Assembly (NCBI RefSeq): GCF_023618015.1
Contig: NZ_JAJKBJ010000010.1
Coordinates: 62,001 to 126,000 of the forward strand
DNA length: 64,000 bases
DNA from: Legionella maioricensis
GTDB lineage: Bacteria; Pseudomonadota; Gammaproteobacteria; Legionellales; Legionellaceae
Reading direction: 5' to 3'
Positions 26,940-36,791 of this stretch are shown in pieces. The notes under the pieces were generated by a model. The model was not told the DNA's origin. It ran no database searches and saw nothing but the letters and a program-made list of their open reading frames with translations. Positions within the stretch are counted from its first letter, which is position 1. Every line of letters starts with the position of its first letter. Made by a program: the position numbers and the translations under genes.

Positions 26940-27773
26940 TCATAAATTTTTAGGAGTAATTATTTGACCAAGTTGTTCTTCTGGTTTCAGCATTGAAGTT
27001 TCATCTAATTGGAACTTTTCTTTTACCTGTTGAAAAAATTCGGTACGTGATAAAAAATTTTCATTCGATGTTCTCAATAAAGTAGTTAAATTTTTCATTC
27101 CCTCATCACCAATCACCCAGCCGCCTTTCTTGTCGTATGCACATGTAACAGATTGAAAATTATCTCGACCGTCAAGAAACTCTATAATCAAAGTACCAGG
27201 AAGAGTACCTTCTTTTAATAACCAGTTGCATTGGCTGTTTTCTTTTAATTTTTCATGACTATCTTCTGAGCTCATTTTGGGAAAGACAATTTGATTCTGT
27301 TTTTTTTCCTTACCAAAATGTGTAAATCGGGATTCTACATAAACGGGTTTCATTTTTTCTTTTATATCGTTGCCGTCTTTTTGCATTTTTTCATGACTTA
27401 TATGTCTTTGCTGCGCTTGTTCTTCTTGTTTTATTTTAAACTCCTTCATCTTATGGTTTAATGGGGCACTGGGATATACGGCAGGAGTACCTAATTCCGC
27501 TAAATCATAAGAAACAATATTGAACTCTCCTTTTTCATTTTCATTGTACTCAACACATAAAGATAATGTACGAGCAGGAAAAGTAATACCACTACTCATA
27601 TATGTCGATAATTTCTCACGAGATTCAAAATCCAAATCAAGACGCCACGTATATTTTTGCTCCTCAATGGCTTTCACAATATCGTCATTTTTGACTTTAT
27701 TAAGCTCAAATATATTTTTTATACCAATATCGTTATAAGCTATTTCAAATATTGTAAAGTGTGGATTGGCCAT
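26940..27773 (-). CDS. Hypothetical protein, effector candidate
   Basis: 277 residues, not recognised. The N-terminal 100 residues look like a small alpha/beta domain. A charged Lys/Glu/Gln-rich helix follows at about 105-145 (MKEFKIKQEEQAQQRHISHE). The C-terminal third is again alpha/beta (LPGTLIIEFLDGRDNFQSVT). There is no membrane segment or signal peptide. The high Lys/Glu content and isolation from any operon resemble the neighbouring effector candidates. Confidence 0.5.
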   Translation of the reverse strand: MANPHFTIFEIAYNDIGIKNIFELNKVKNDDIVKAIEEQKYTWRLDLDFESREKLSTYMSSGITFPARTLSLCVEYNENEKGEFNIVSYDLAELGTPAVYPSAPLNHKMKEFKIKQEEQAQQRHISHEKMQKDGNDIKEKMKPVYVESRFTHFGKEKKQNQIVFPKMSSEDSHEKLKENSQCNWLLKEGTLPGTLIIEFLDGRDNFQSVTCAYDKKGGWVIGDEGMKNLTTLLRTSNENFLSRTEFFQQVKEKFQLDETSMLKPEEQLGQIITPKNL

Positions 27774-28077
27774 TTTTATATATCTCCATTTTTATTTTTG
27801 AATCACTTGGTTCAAATTAAGTACAATTATAGCATGAATTTTATTCTCCATATAGCTTTGTCACGTAGCTTTGACGTGAACAAAGTTATAACTCGAAAAT
27901 TTTTGCTTCATCTTCATCAATCTGAATCTATTAACGTTCTGGGTAACACTAGTTGCAATCCATGCAAATTACTTGAATAAATCGCGGGCTTTTTTATTAG
28001 GGATGCACTCACAAATGGTGTTCAGAATAATTAGAAAAACCAATAAGCTTTGCTGGTCGACTACGATTGAACCCAAG
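27774..28077. other. Gene-free stretch
   Basis: This 304-bp AT-rich stretch holds the upstream region of the gene at 26940-27773. A short plus-strand frame runs from 27834 to about 27980 without a ribosome site or family resemblance. No repeat or RNA gene was seen. Confidence 0.4.
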
Positions 28078-28527
28078 CTATAGAGAGTTTCTGCGCATTT
28101 CTATATGTGGAATGCCATCTTCTTCATACACTTTTCCATATATTTTAAATCCAAATTGCCCATAAAATTTTGTTAAATAATTCTGCGCAGAACATTTAAT
28201 GTTAACGCTCGGGTAATTAGCGTCACAATAAACTAACAATTCTTCCATTAGTTTTTTTCCATATCCTTTGGTACGAGCAGATTTTTCAGTTACCACGCGA
28301 CCGAATACAACATAATTCTCAGCAGGGGTTGGAGGAAATAAACGAAGATAAGCAACTAATGAGCCGTTATCCATACCCAATAAATGTAACGCCACGGGAT
28401 CTTTCCCATCCGGATCAAGATAAGCACAATTCTGTTCCACTACAAATACATTCGAACGTAAGGTAAGAACAGCATAAAGTTGTTCCACAGTTAATTGCGC
28501 AAAGTCATACCAATTAAAATGAATCAT
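28078..28527 (-). CDS. elaA: ElaA-type GNAT acetyltransferase
   Basis: 149 residues, the usual length. LRSNVFVVEQNCAYLDPDGK near the N-terminus is characteristic of ElaA. GRVVTEKSARTKGYGKKLME is the acetyl-CoA loop, and AQNYLTKFYGQFGFKIYGKV and EEDGIPHIEM close the fold. Substrate unknown. It is 8 bp downstream of the next GNAT gene on the same strand, so they form an operon. Confidence 0.85.
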   Translation of the reverse strand: MIHFNWYDFAQLTVEQLYAVLTLRSNVFVVEQNCAYLDPDGKDPVALHLLGMDNGSLVAYLRLFPPTPAENYVVFGRVVTEKSARTKGYGKKLMEELLVYCDANYPSVNIKCSAQNYLTKFYGQFGFKIYGKVYEEDGIPHIEMRRNSL

Positions 28528-28535
28528 GAGTGCTT

Positions 28536-29057
28536 TTATTTATCCTTATTTTCAATGAAATCAAATTTATTATAACTGCTAGCCAAATCATTCAATGCTT
28601 GACCACTAACCCGATAGACTGTCCAGTCGCTCATTGGTTTGGCACCGAGTCGCTCATAAAATTTAATTGCGGTATCATTCCAATCCAATACCCACCATTC
28701 AAAGCGCCCACAGTTTCGCTCTTTAGCCAATTGAGCAAGGCAAGCCAGCATCATCTGCCCTACCCCTTGGCCACGTACCTCAGATTTTACATAGAGATCC
28801 TCTAAATAAAGACCTGGTTTGCCTAAAAATGTAGAATAATTATGAAAGAATAATGCAAAACTAACTGGTTTCTCATCAAGATATCCAATAATTACTTCCG
28901 CATGAGCTTTAATACCAAATAAAGTCTCTTGCAATAGCTCCTCAGTTGCCACCACCTCATGCAGCAATTGCTCATATTCCGCTAACTCCTTAATAAATTG
29001 TAAAATTAACGGTATATCGGTGGCGGTTGCAAATTTGATTTTTAGATTATTGTTCAT
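28536..29057 (-). CDS. Diamine/thialysine-type N-acetyltransferase (GNAT)
   Basis: 173 residues from the ATG at 29057. A longer frame to 29207 exists, but it overlaps a LysR remnant on the other strand and its product is not GNAT-like. Family features: FATATDIPLILQFIKELAEY, LEDLYVKSEVRGQGVGQMML and WWVLDWNDTAIKFYERLGAK, which match the SAT1/thialysine acetyltransferase group acting on polyamine-like amines. Cytoplasmic. Confidence 0.85.
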   Translation of the reverse strand: MNNNLKIKFATATDIPLILQFIKELAEYEQLLHEVVATEELLQETLFGIKAHAEVIIGYLDEKPVSFALFFHNYSTFLGKPGLYLEDLYVKSEVRGQGVGQMMLACLAQLAKERNCGRFEWWVLDWNDTAIKFYERLGAKPMSDWTVYRVSGQALNDLASSYNKFDFIENKDK

Positions 29058-29075
29058 AAAAGATTTCCCAGTTTT

Positions 29076-29275
29076 CTCATTACACGCTTTGCTGAGCAGC
29101 CGGGACTGGTTCAACAACCCCTTCCCTTTGAGTTGGAACCAACACCTATTTTTGTGGTCACTCACCAAAAAAACTACTCTGATAAAGGAATACAATGGTT
29201 GCTCCAATTAATTACTAAAAATATAGAGCAACTAGAAGCAGAAATACACAAATCCAACGCTACAAAAAATTATTA
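29076..29275 (+). pseudogene. LysR-family regulator remnant (C-terminus only)
   Basis: The plus strand reads LITRFAEQPGLVQQPLPFEL and on through PTPIFVVTHQKNY, ending at a TAG at 29273-29275. This is the pattern of the last 60 residues of a LysR effector-binding domain. There is no DNA-binding domain or start codon. LysR genes often flank ornithine cyclodeaminase-type genes, so this may be the decayed regulator of the convergent gene at 29278. Confidence 0.45.
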
Positions 29276-29277
29276 GG

Positions 29278-30249
29278 TTACATTAGTGATAGTGAAGTAC
29301 CTAAACCCTGTTTTAAGGCATTCATATATACAGCATGGGCAATACTGATATCCTGAATAGCCAGCCCCACCGATTTAAATAGTGTGATTCGTTTCTGGTT
29401 CGGTGTCTGATTCGCATTAACTATGGCCCCAAGCTCTTTGATATCCTCCTGTCGAATACATCGCTCTTCTAACGCTGAAATTACCTCCCCAGCTTCAGAT
29501 AAGGCGGCTTCTAGTTGATCAACAACAATGACGGCTTTAGCCATTACATCATTATTAATTTCACGCATCTTGCGCGTATGCGAACCCACTGCATTAATAT
29601 GAACATCTGGCTTTAAATCCGCCAAACATATCAGTGGTTCAGTACTTGCGGTAGCTGTACAAATAACATCCGCATTTTTCACTGCCTCGCGAATGGTTTG
29701 ATGACATTCAACCTCATACTTATCTTCTATTTTTTGAGCAAATCTCTTGGAGTTTTCAAAACTTCGTGACCAGATTGAAACGTTTCGAATGGGCCGAACA
29801 CTGGCAACCGCTTCCAGTTGCGTTACTGCCTGCACTCCAGAACCAATAATTGCCACCTCATTAGCATTTTCTTTTGCAAGATATTTAGTTGCCAATCCTG
29901 AAACAGCGCCAGTACGCATTGCAGTCAAATAACCGGCTTCCATAATGGCCTGTGCTTCACCTGTTTCCTCGTTAAGCAGTAACATGACTCCATTTATCGC
30001 AGGTTTCTTTTTAGCTGTATTATTGGGAAATACTGAAATGACCTTTAATCCCAGAGCATTTTTCTGGCTAAGATAAGCAGGCATAGTCAACATCAACGCG
30101 TTTTCTTTTTCTACGGCTACAGGGGTTCTTAGAGGTAATATTGTCTGGCGCAAATAAGATTCTTTAAAAGCTTCCTCCATTACGGTTATCGCTTGCTTCA
30201 TATCGATACACTGTTGCACCTCACGCTGTGACAAAACCATAAAGCTCAT
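29278..30249 (-). CDS. Ornithine cyclodeaminase / mu-crystallin family protein
   Basis: 323 residues. The NAD(P)-binding motif is AIIGSGVQAVTQLEAVASVR. The upstream conserved segment YLTAMRTGAVSGLATKYLA and the later HINAVGSHTRKMREI complete the family signature. Members act as ornithine cyclodeaminase, alanine dehydrogenase, ketimine reductase or siderophore-precursor synthases; the substrate cannot be told here. It overlaps no neighbour and is convergent with a LysR remnant. Confidence 0.88.
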   Translation of the reverse strand: MSFMVLSQREVQQCIDMKQAITVMEEAFKESYLRQTILPLRTPVAVEKENALMLTMPAYLSQKNALGLKVISVFPNNTAKKKPAINGVMLLLNEETGEAQAIMEAGYLTAMRTGAVSGLATKYLAKENANEVAIIGSGVQAVTQLEAVASVRPIRNVSIWSRSFENSKRFAQKIEDKYEVECHQTIREAVKNADVICTATASTEPLICLADLKPDVHINAVGSHTRKMREINNDVMAKAVIVVDQLEAALSEAGEVISALEERCIRQEDIKELGAIVNANQTPNQKRITLFKSVGLAIQDISIAHAVYMNALKQGLGTSLSLM

Positions 30250-30427
30250 GTTGAAAACTCCATTATGTTGTAGAAAAAGCGAGACTACTTATCTGATAAT
30301 TTTAACTGAATGAAAAACTAAATACTTAATATTTCCATAAGACTTCCCCATTATAATGCCGATTAAAAGAACTATTTTGCCAATATTTATTCATTTAACG
30401 TATTGAGATTACAGAACATCTAATCAA

Positions 30428-32515
30428 ATGAAATTCTTGGGCAGTGTTAATAAGGCATCCAATATGAGCAACTCCCTTCATAAATTGATTGAAGAATATA
30501 AAGAATTCATGAAAGAGGAATTCATCCTATTTTCAAGAACCTCTTTATCAGGCGCAAATTATTACATGCTTGTACCCAAAAACCGAGAAAAAAGTAAAAT
30601 CCAAACAGCAAATGGTGAGCTTACAACAGTAGGCCTTCATATTACTGTTTATGAAAAAGTAAGGAAAGAAGTTCAAAACTCGACTTTTCATATTACTATT
30701 AACTTAATTGATGAAAATAAAAATGGGGATGTTGCAAGAATCTATTACTCAGAATTAGGTCAATATCTCTTTACAACTGTCAAAAATAAAGAAAATACTT
30801 CTATCGACACTGTTCCAGAAAGCCTATTGAAATTTGGAATCAAAAACATAGCTCCTTTTGTTGCAAAAATTTCGAAGTTAAAACAGGATTATCTTGCCCA
30901 ATACAAGCTTCTTGAAGATAGGCTCAAGCAATTGAGTATTGAGCTGGACCATGGCGATTCCTCAGCGTTACAAAAAAAACTCTTGGCGTATAAGCAAGAA
31001 TTGGAGAGGATGATTAGCCATATTCGTTCGGGAACGCTGTTTAATCAAGAGCATGTATTTGAATTAAAACACTATAATGATTTGCTGATGGACACGGAAA
31101 TAAAATTAAGTCAGTTAGAGCTGGCGGCTAAAACAAATCCGCCACAAACAGTACAAGAAGTCGCAAAGAAATCTCAGGTTGTCATTACCTCATTTAAAGT
31201 TGAGAAGCAGGCTAAAACAACTCGCTCGGAGCCAAGCCCTAAAGCTTTACAGAGCATTGTGCCTATTAACAAACCTGCTATAAAAAAAGAAGAAGAAGGA
31301 CCAACCCCTGAAAGAGTAAAAATTGACGAGCTAAATAAAAAAATAGCAGCTATTTTACACTCAGGAAGTTTAAGTTCTGTTGGGAAAGTACTTCAAGAAT
31401 ATGAACTACAAAAACACAAGTTTAGTCTGTTAGAAAAAAAACCTGCAAAAAAAGATAAAAAGTCTGATAAAAAAATAGATGAAACTGAATTTCTTGATAC
31501 ATTAATCAGATCTAATCAATTATCGGAAGAAATAAATAAAACGGTTCTAAAAATACTCCATGAAGAAGCGATATATACAAAAATAGAGAAGCAATCTTTG
31601 AAATATTTGCTGCAAAATTGTACTTTAAACACAGAGGACATCGTAGAATTGGCGGTTAAAAATAATCGCGTGCAGGTCTTGGAGCTTGTAATGCAGCTAC
31701 GAAAAGACGTCAATTTAGAAAGGAAAACCAAAGAAGAAAAACAATATCTCTTGGAGATTGCGTATAACAAAGGCTATTTTAATATGTTCAAATGCTTATT
31801 GGCTCATAAGGCCTCTCCAGATATCGTATGTACTAATAAGCAGCCTATCCTTTTTGCTGCATGTGCGGATGCACGCCCTGAGGAGATGGAAGCACTACTG
31901 GAGGCAAAAGCTAATCCATGGGCTCTAGATCCCAGAGGATTTGCGGCTTTAGGCGCTTTGGTAATGAGAACATCCAAACAATTCAATAAAATTTCAATGG
32001 CAAAAGTATTCTTAACTTACGTTCCTCAAGCAGTAGAACAATTGCAAGGCAAGGAAGAAAGCAAATCTACTCCTCTTGCTTATGCATGCCAGGAAGATAT
32101 GTGGGATGTAGTTGAATTGTTGCTGCAATTTGGCGCCAACCCTAATAACCCACGTCACGACGGTATTACTCCTTTTGGAGTGTGTGTGTATAAGAATAAT
32201 TTTAAATTATTTAAATATGTAGTAGAAAATTCTACAGTCCCTATTCGAGAAGGATTAGAAAGTGCCTTGGATCTTGCTGTAATTTGTGAGCGTCAACACT
32301 TTATTGAATACATTATGCAGTACAGTAAAGAACATCAATTGAACCTATCAGTACCGTCAATAGCTGATGCGCAGAAACGTTACGAGAAACTTAGCTACTC
32401 TCCACCTTCATTAATATCTTTTGGAACTAATCTCAAAAGCATCTTTTTTCAAACTTTCTGCGAGGACAATGACGAAGATGATATGCCATTAATAGTAAAG
32501 TTCTCATCTAAATAA
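30428..32515 (+). CDS. Ankyrin-repeat protein, Dot/Icm effector candidate
   Basis: 695 residues; a second in-frame ATG twelve codons later (MSNSLHKLIEEY) is possible. The N-terminal 150 residues are alpha/beta and unrecognised. Residues about 155-230 and 320-350 are coiled coil, joined by a Lys/Pro-rich linker. Residues about 400-640 contain ankyrin repeats, such as STPLAYACQEDMWDVVELLL then QFGANPN, and LLEIAYNKGYFNMFKCLLAH. The C-terminal end is acidic (CEDNDEDDMP). Ankyrin proteins of this size in Legionella are often translocated effectors that act on host factors. The repeats are clear; translocation is inference. Confidence 0.75.
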   Translation: MKFLGSVNKASNMSNSLHKLIEEYKEFMKEEFILFSRTSLSGANYYMLVPKNREKSKIQTANGELTTVGLHITVYEKVRKEVQNSTFHITINLIDENKNGDVARIYYSELGQYLFTTVKNKENTSIDTVPESLLKFGIKNIAPFVAKISKLKQDYLAQYKLLEDRLKQLSIELDHGDSSALQKKLLAYKQELERMISHIRSGTLFNQEHVFELKHYNDLLMDTEIKLSQLELAAKTNPPQTVQEVAKKSQVVITSFKVEKQAKTTRSEPSPKALQSIVPINKPAIKKEEEGPTPERVKIDELNKKIAAILHSGSLSSVGKVLQEYELQKHKFSLLEKKPAKKDKKSDKKIDETEFLDTLIRSNQLSEEINKTVLKILHEEAIYTKIEKQSLKYLLQNCTLNTEDIVELAVKNNRVQVLELVMQLRKDVNLERKTKEEKQYLLEIAYNKGYFNMFKCLLAHKASPDIVCTNKQPILFAACADARPEEMEALLEAKANPWALDPRGFAALGALVMRTSKQFNKISMAKVFLTYVPQAVEQLQGKEESKSTPLAYACQEDMWDVVELLLQFGANPNNPRHDGITPFGVCVYKNNFKLFKYVVENSTVPIREGLESALDLAVICERQHFIEYIMQYSKEHQLNLSVPSIADAQKRYEKLSYSPPSLISFGTNLKSIFFQTFCEDNDEDDMPLIVKFSSK

Positions 32516-32528
32516 GCTGGCTTTTCGG

Positions 32529-32560
32529 TAGCTCATATTAGCGCAGCGTAATACGGGCTA
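32529..32560. repeat. Short dispersed palindromic repeat
   Basis: TAGCTCATATTAGCGCAGCG through ATACGGGCTA is an imperfect palindrome downstream of the ankyrin gene. It shares the core CAGCGTAATnC with 44278-44304, so both look like degenerate copies of one intergenic element. Confidence 0.45.
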
Positions 32561-32700
32561 CATTTGACACGTTATCTTAACCCCACGCTTCGTGTGAAGA
32601 GAGATCCTTTTAATGACATGTTAATGACATGCCCTGGTTAACTAAAAGAAAAATAAACTATAATCCTGTATAGATGGAAGAAATTTTAATACGAGCAAGG

Positions 32701-33426
32701 ATGATGATGAGATCTGTTTACATACTGTATTTATTTTTTTGTTTGCTTACCGCCAACGCACATGCGCAAAATTTAGTCATAGGTACGTTATCTAACGACC
32801 CCCCATTTGAATTTAAAGAAGCCCCCCATACCTTTTCAGGCTTTGATATAGACATTATGAACGAAATATGTAAAAAAATGGAACGTCAGTGCACCTTTAA
32901 AACATTTAATTTTCACAAGCTGTTTGGAGCACTAAATGAAGGGAAGATTGATCTGGCCATTGCCGCAATTATCATAACACCAGAAAGAAAGAGGCATTTT
33001 TTATTTAGTCTTCCTTATAAATTTAATTACCAGCAATTTATCACCTTAGCCCATTCAAGCCTGCAACACTCTTCCCAACTACGTGGTAAAAGAATAGGAA
33101 TTTATAAAGGTTCCCCTGAACAAAGTGCTGTTTATAACAAATTTAAAGGTCATGTCGAGATCAAACTCTATGACCATGTTGATGAATTGGTTTTTGCGTT
33201 AAAAAATAAAAAAGTGGATGCCATTGTATTAGAGTATCCTCGCGCCATGTATTGGCTTTCCAATACTAAAGATTTTAAACTGCTTGGTCATCAATTTCGA
33301 GCCGGAGAAGGATACGGAATAGTTGCCAAATTAGGAAAGGAACATTTAATTCAACAAGTTAATCAGGCGTTAGAAAGAATGGAAAAGGATGGCTCTTATC
33401 TTCAGATATATCAACTTTATTTTTAA
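32701..33426 (+). CDS. Periplasmic solute-binding protein, family 3 (amino acid type)
   Basis: 241 residues from the first of three consecutive ATGs at 32701; the third (32707) has the best spacing from AAGG. The signal peptide is RSVYILYLFFCLLTANAHA. The mature protein begins with LVIGTLSNDPPFEF and FSGFDIDIMNEI, the family 3 opening. GKIDLAIAAIIITPERKRHF, LRGKRIGIYKGSPEQSAVYN and KKVDAIVLEYPRAMYWL follow as in polar amino acid binding proteins. No permease or ATPase gene is next to it. It either serves a transporter elsewhere or acts as a sensor. Confidence 0.85.
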   Translation: MMMRSVYILYLFFCLLTANAHAQNLVIGTLSNDPPFEFKEAPHTFSGFDIDIMNEICKKMERQCTFKTFNFHKLFGALNEGKIDLAIAAIIITPERKRHFLFSLPYKFNYQQFITLAHSSLQHSSQLRGKRIGIYKGSPEQSAVYNKFKGHVEIKLYDHVDELVFALKNKKVDAIVLEYPRAMYWLSNTKDFKLLGHQFRAGEGYGIVAKLGKEHLIQQVNQALERMEKDGSYLQIYQLYF

Positions 33427-33475
33427 GTCCTTAACTATTTTGGGGTTGGGAGATCTCCTTTATCTATAATGCCTG

Positions 33476-33503
33476 TTGCTCATTTTTAGAAAATGCTTAT
33501 AAT
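33476..33503 (+). promoter_or_regulatory. Possible sigma-70 promoter upstream of fnr
   Basis: TTGCTC at 33476-33481 and TATAAT at 33498-33503 are spaced by 16 bp. They lie about 140 bases before the fnr start codon. The match is good at -10 and partial at -35. Confidence 0.35.
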
Positions 33504-33645
33504 TAATTAGTAATTAAGCGTAGCATTTTTTGTAATATCTTTAAGACACCTGGATGCACGAAGAGAATATTGTCCCCTCATTAGCAGTAGAATGGTCACA
33601 GATTCATAAAATGATCAAATTCTTCCTTTTTAACAGAGCAATAAA

Positions 33646-34353
33646 ATGGCAATAAAAAAATTAACTCAAGAGAAGTCTTCATGTCATCATTGCCTATTTG
33701 CTGCTTTTTGCCAAAGTGCCGACGAGGGCACCCCTCTAGTCAGTGGGCACCAATTATTAAAGCGACGAGAGTCTCTTTATTCCTATCGTGATGGATTTTC
33801 CCATCTTTATGCTATTAATTCTGGCGCTGTAAAAACATTCCATGTCGATCTCGAAGGACAAGAAAGTGTTCACCAATTCTATTTGGCGGGCGAAATACTT
33901 GGTTTTGAAGCTATTTATCTCAATCATTACCCTTTTTCTGCAATTGCTATTACCAATACCAATGTGTGTCGCATTCCCTATGAGCGCCTCATAAATCTTA
34001 TATCTTCTCGCCCTGATTTAAATCGACATCTCTTGGCCTCTATAAGCCAACGCTTTAGTTTTGGTCAATACGTCACTGCACCGACGGCTGAACAAAGACT
34101 ATCTGCTTTTTTACTCGAGTTATCAAGACGTCAACCCGACTGCAACACTACAATTGAGTTAGATTTATGCATGTCTCGCCAAGATATTGGAAATTATCTG
34201 GGGCTTGCGGCAGAAACAATCAGCAGAATTCTGTCTCGTTTTCAGAAAAATCGTCTTCTTATTATCAAAAATAAAAAAATCAAATTATTAGATCACACGC
34301 AACTTCAGTGGATTGCTCAAGATGGATTGGCTAAATCTGACTCCATTTATTGA
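33646..34353 (+). CDS. fnr: FNR/ANR-type oxygen-sensing transcription regulator
   Basis: 235 residues. Cys13, Cys16 and Cys22 (C-x2-C-x5-C in SSCHHCLFAAFC) plus Cys108 (NTNVCRIPYE) match the four [4Fe-4S] ligands of E. coli FNR. The cyclic-nucleotide-type beta roll follows, then a dimer helix. The DNA recognition helix MSRQDIGNYLGLAAETISRI keeps the E-x2-S-R contacts that read TTGAT half-sites. It should activate or repress genes when oxygen is low. A perfect FNR box overlaps its own stop codon, upstream of hemF. Confidence 0.93.
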   Translation: MAIKKLTQEKSSCHHCLFAAFCQSADEGTPLVSGHQLLKRRESLYSYRDGFSHLYAINSGAVKTFHVDLEGQESVHQFYLAGEILGFEAIYLNHYPFSAIAITNTNVCRIPYERLINLISSRPDLNRHLLASISQRFSFGQYVTAPTAEQRLSAFLLELSRRQPDCNTTIELDLCMSRQDIGNYLGLAAETISRILSRFQKNRLLIIKNKKIKLLDHTQLQWIAQDGLAKSDSIY

Positions 34354-34363
34354 TCTATATCAA
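34350..34363. promoter_or_regulatory. FNR box between fnr and hemF
   Basis: TTGAT CTAT ATCAA is an exact match to the FNR/ANR consensus TTGATN4ATCAA. It overlaps the fnr stop codon and lies 131 bases before the hemF ATG, so it most likely regulates hemF. Confidence 0.75.
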
Positions 34364-34485
34364 AGTATTCAGTAGCCAATCTTTTTATACTTACCTCTCT
34401 AGAAGCTCTGTTAATTTTATTAACAGTTGAAATACAAACAATTATTCGGCTTCCATTAGAATCTCGATAAACCCGGTAATCATGA

Positions 34486-35415
<930 letters not shown>

Positions 35416-35614
35416 ATTATCATTCATAACACAATCCTTATCTACGTCTTTGCAAAGGCAGTGAAGCATCAGGCTTGTAATTGAACATCGGCCTGGATCA
35501 ACTTCGTTACACTCGCAAAGACGAAATCAATTAGCTAATTGCCAATTTTATTAAAACCCTGCTCCGGCAAGAAGAAGCTTAATGAGAACTATACAGAATC
35601 TTCCTGTCGGGTTT
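35416..35614. repeat. Degenerate intergenic repeat downstream of hemF
   Basis: The stretch around 35445-35525 (CGGCCTGGATCAACTTCGTT, and TTTGCAAAGGCA) resembles short dispersed elements seen elsewhere in the window, for example CGGCCTGGATCTGC near 21633. It is not coding. Confidence 0.35.
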
Positions 35615-35628
35615 CTGACATAGATCAG
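35615..35628. promoter_or_regulatory. Degenerate FNR-like site upstream of ompW
   Basis: CTGAC ATAG ATCAG matches 7 of 10 fixed FNR-box positions. It is 79 bases before the OmpW start. OmpW genes are FNR-controlled in E. coli, so the position is suggestive, but the match is weak. Confidence 0.35.
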
Positions 35629-35706
35629 TGTTTTAATTATGTAACCAGATATTATTACACCAAGGTTAAGGATAACTTTAATATTAATTGAATAGGTGAT
35701 ATCAAA

Positions 35707-36342
35707 ATGAAAATAAAAACAATGATGACTACCTTCGTAGCAAGCACACTAATTTCTGGTTCTTTAGCTGCCGCTGATTCTTCCTGGCTTGTGAGATTAC
35801 GTGCTATAGATATGATTCCCAATGAATCTAGCACCATTATTTCTCTAATTGGTGGAGAAGTTACAAAGATTAACAATGTGGTAACGCCCGAGCTCGATTT
35901 CAGCTATTTTTTTACCCCCAATATTGCCGCTGAATTAATCCTGGCTACCACACGCCATTCCGTCAAAGCAACGCACACTGCCATCGGTACTGTTGATTTG
36001 GGAAAGGTTTCAGTTCTACCGCCTACTTTGACGGCCCAATATCATTTTATGCCAGGACAGATGTTTAGTCCTTACGTGGGCGCGGGCATCAACTTCACCC
36101 ATTTCTATAACATTAAGAATGGTCCTTTATCCTTATCTACTCATTATGGGGACAGCGTGGGTCCAGCTTTGCAATTGGGAACGGACTTTGCTGTTAATGA
36201 CCAATGGTCAATTAATATTGACGTAAAGAAAGCATTTGTTAAAACAAATGTTACCGTCAATACCGTGTTAGCACCTGTATCAACTAAAGTTACAATTAAT
36301 CCTTGGGTTTTTGGTTTTGGTATTGGCTATCGCTTTAGCTAA
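35707..36342 (+). CDS. ompW: OmpW family outer membrane protein
   Basis: 211 residues. The signal peptide ends near GSLAAA (residue 22). The mature protein opens with WLVRLRAIDMIPNE, the OmpW start. VTPELDFSYFFTPNIAAELI and YVGAGINFTHFYN follow, and the C-terminal strand ends in Phe-Ser (GFGIGYRFS). OmpW proteins form an 8-stranded barrel with a hydrophobic channel. A weak FNR-like site lies upstream. Confidence 0.9.
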   Translation: MKIKTMMTTFVASTLISGSLAAADSSWLVRLRAIDMIPNESSTIISLIGGEVTKINNVVTPELDFSYFFTPNIAAELILATTRHSVKATHTAIGTVDLGKVSVLPPTLTAQYHFMPGQMFSPYVGAGINFTHFYNIKNGPLSLSTHYGDSVGPALQLGTDFAVNDQWSINIDVKKAFVKTNVTVNTVLAPVSTKVTINPWVFGFGIGYRFS

Positions 36343-36362
36343 TTTACCACTAATAAACTATA

Positions 36363-36399
36363 AAGATCCTGCAAGATACAGCATCACTTGCAGGATCTT
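36363..36399. terminator. Strong hairpin between convergent genes
   Basis: AAGATCCTGCAAG (36363-36375) pairs perfectly with CTTGCAGGATCTT (36387-36399), a 13-bp stem with an 11-base loop. It sits between the ompW stop and the stop of the gene at 36426, and is flanked by AT-rich DNA on both sides. It probably works in both directions. Confidence 0.7.
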
Positions 36400-36425
36400 A
36401 CTCTAATTTAAAAATAATCTGCTTT

Positions 36426-36665
36426 TTATTCGTTAATTTGTTGTTGGCATTTTTCCTGAGCTGTTTTTTGACAGTTAGACTGACAATCTATTTCTTCTGA
36501 ATTTAAACAAATAGAGTTAATACAGGTTTGCGTGTTTTCGCTAATGCACTTCATAGCATCAAATTTTTCACTGCCGATTACATCCTGAGGAATATCAGCG
36601 GCGAATATTGCATAAGAAAATAAACTAAAAAAGACTACGCTCAATAAGGTTATTACATAGTTCAT
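36426..36665 (-). CDS. Small cysteine-rich exported protein
   Basis: 79 residues. The signal peptide covers residues 1-22 (LLSVVFFSLFSYAIFAA). The mature part of about 56 residues has six cysteines (CISENTQTCINSICLN, CQSNCQKTAQEKC), which likely form disulfides in the periplasm or outside. No family recognised. The gene is alone and convergent with ompW. Confidence 0.65.
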   Translation of the reverse strand: MNYVITLLSVVFFSLFSYAIFAADIPQDVIGSEKFDAMKCISENTQTCINSICLNSEEIDCQSNCQKTAQEKCQQQINE

Positions 36666-36791
36666 AGTAATTCCTTTTAAATTATAAACTAAATAAATTA
36701 TAGTTCCTTTTAATAATTTGCTACGGTTTCATTAATAAATAAATCATGCGAAACTCAACAATAAATTCCTTCACTTCATGAGCATCACAGT

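Noticed and set aside
27657..27980. Plus-strand frame of 107 codons
   Set aside because: It mostly overlaps the antisense gene, lacks a ribosome site and resembles no family.
29058..29207. Longer start for the diamine acetyltransferase
   Set aside because: The extension is not GNAT-like and overlaps the LysR remnant on the other strand.
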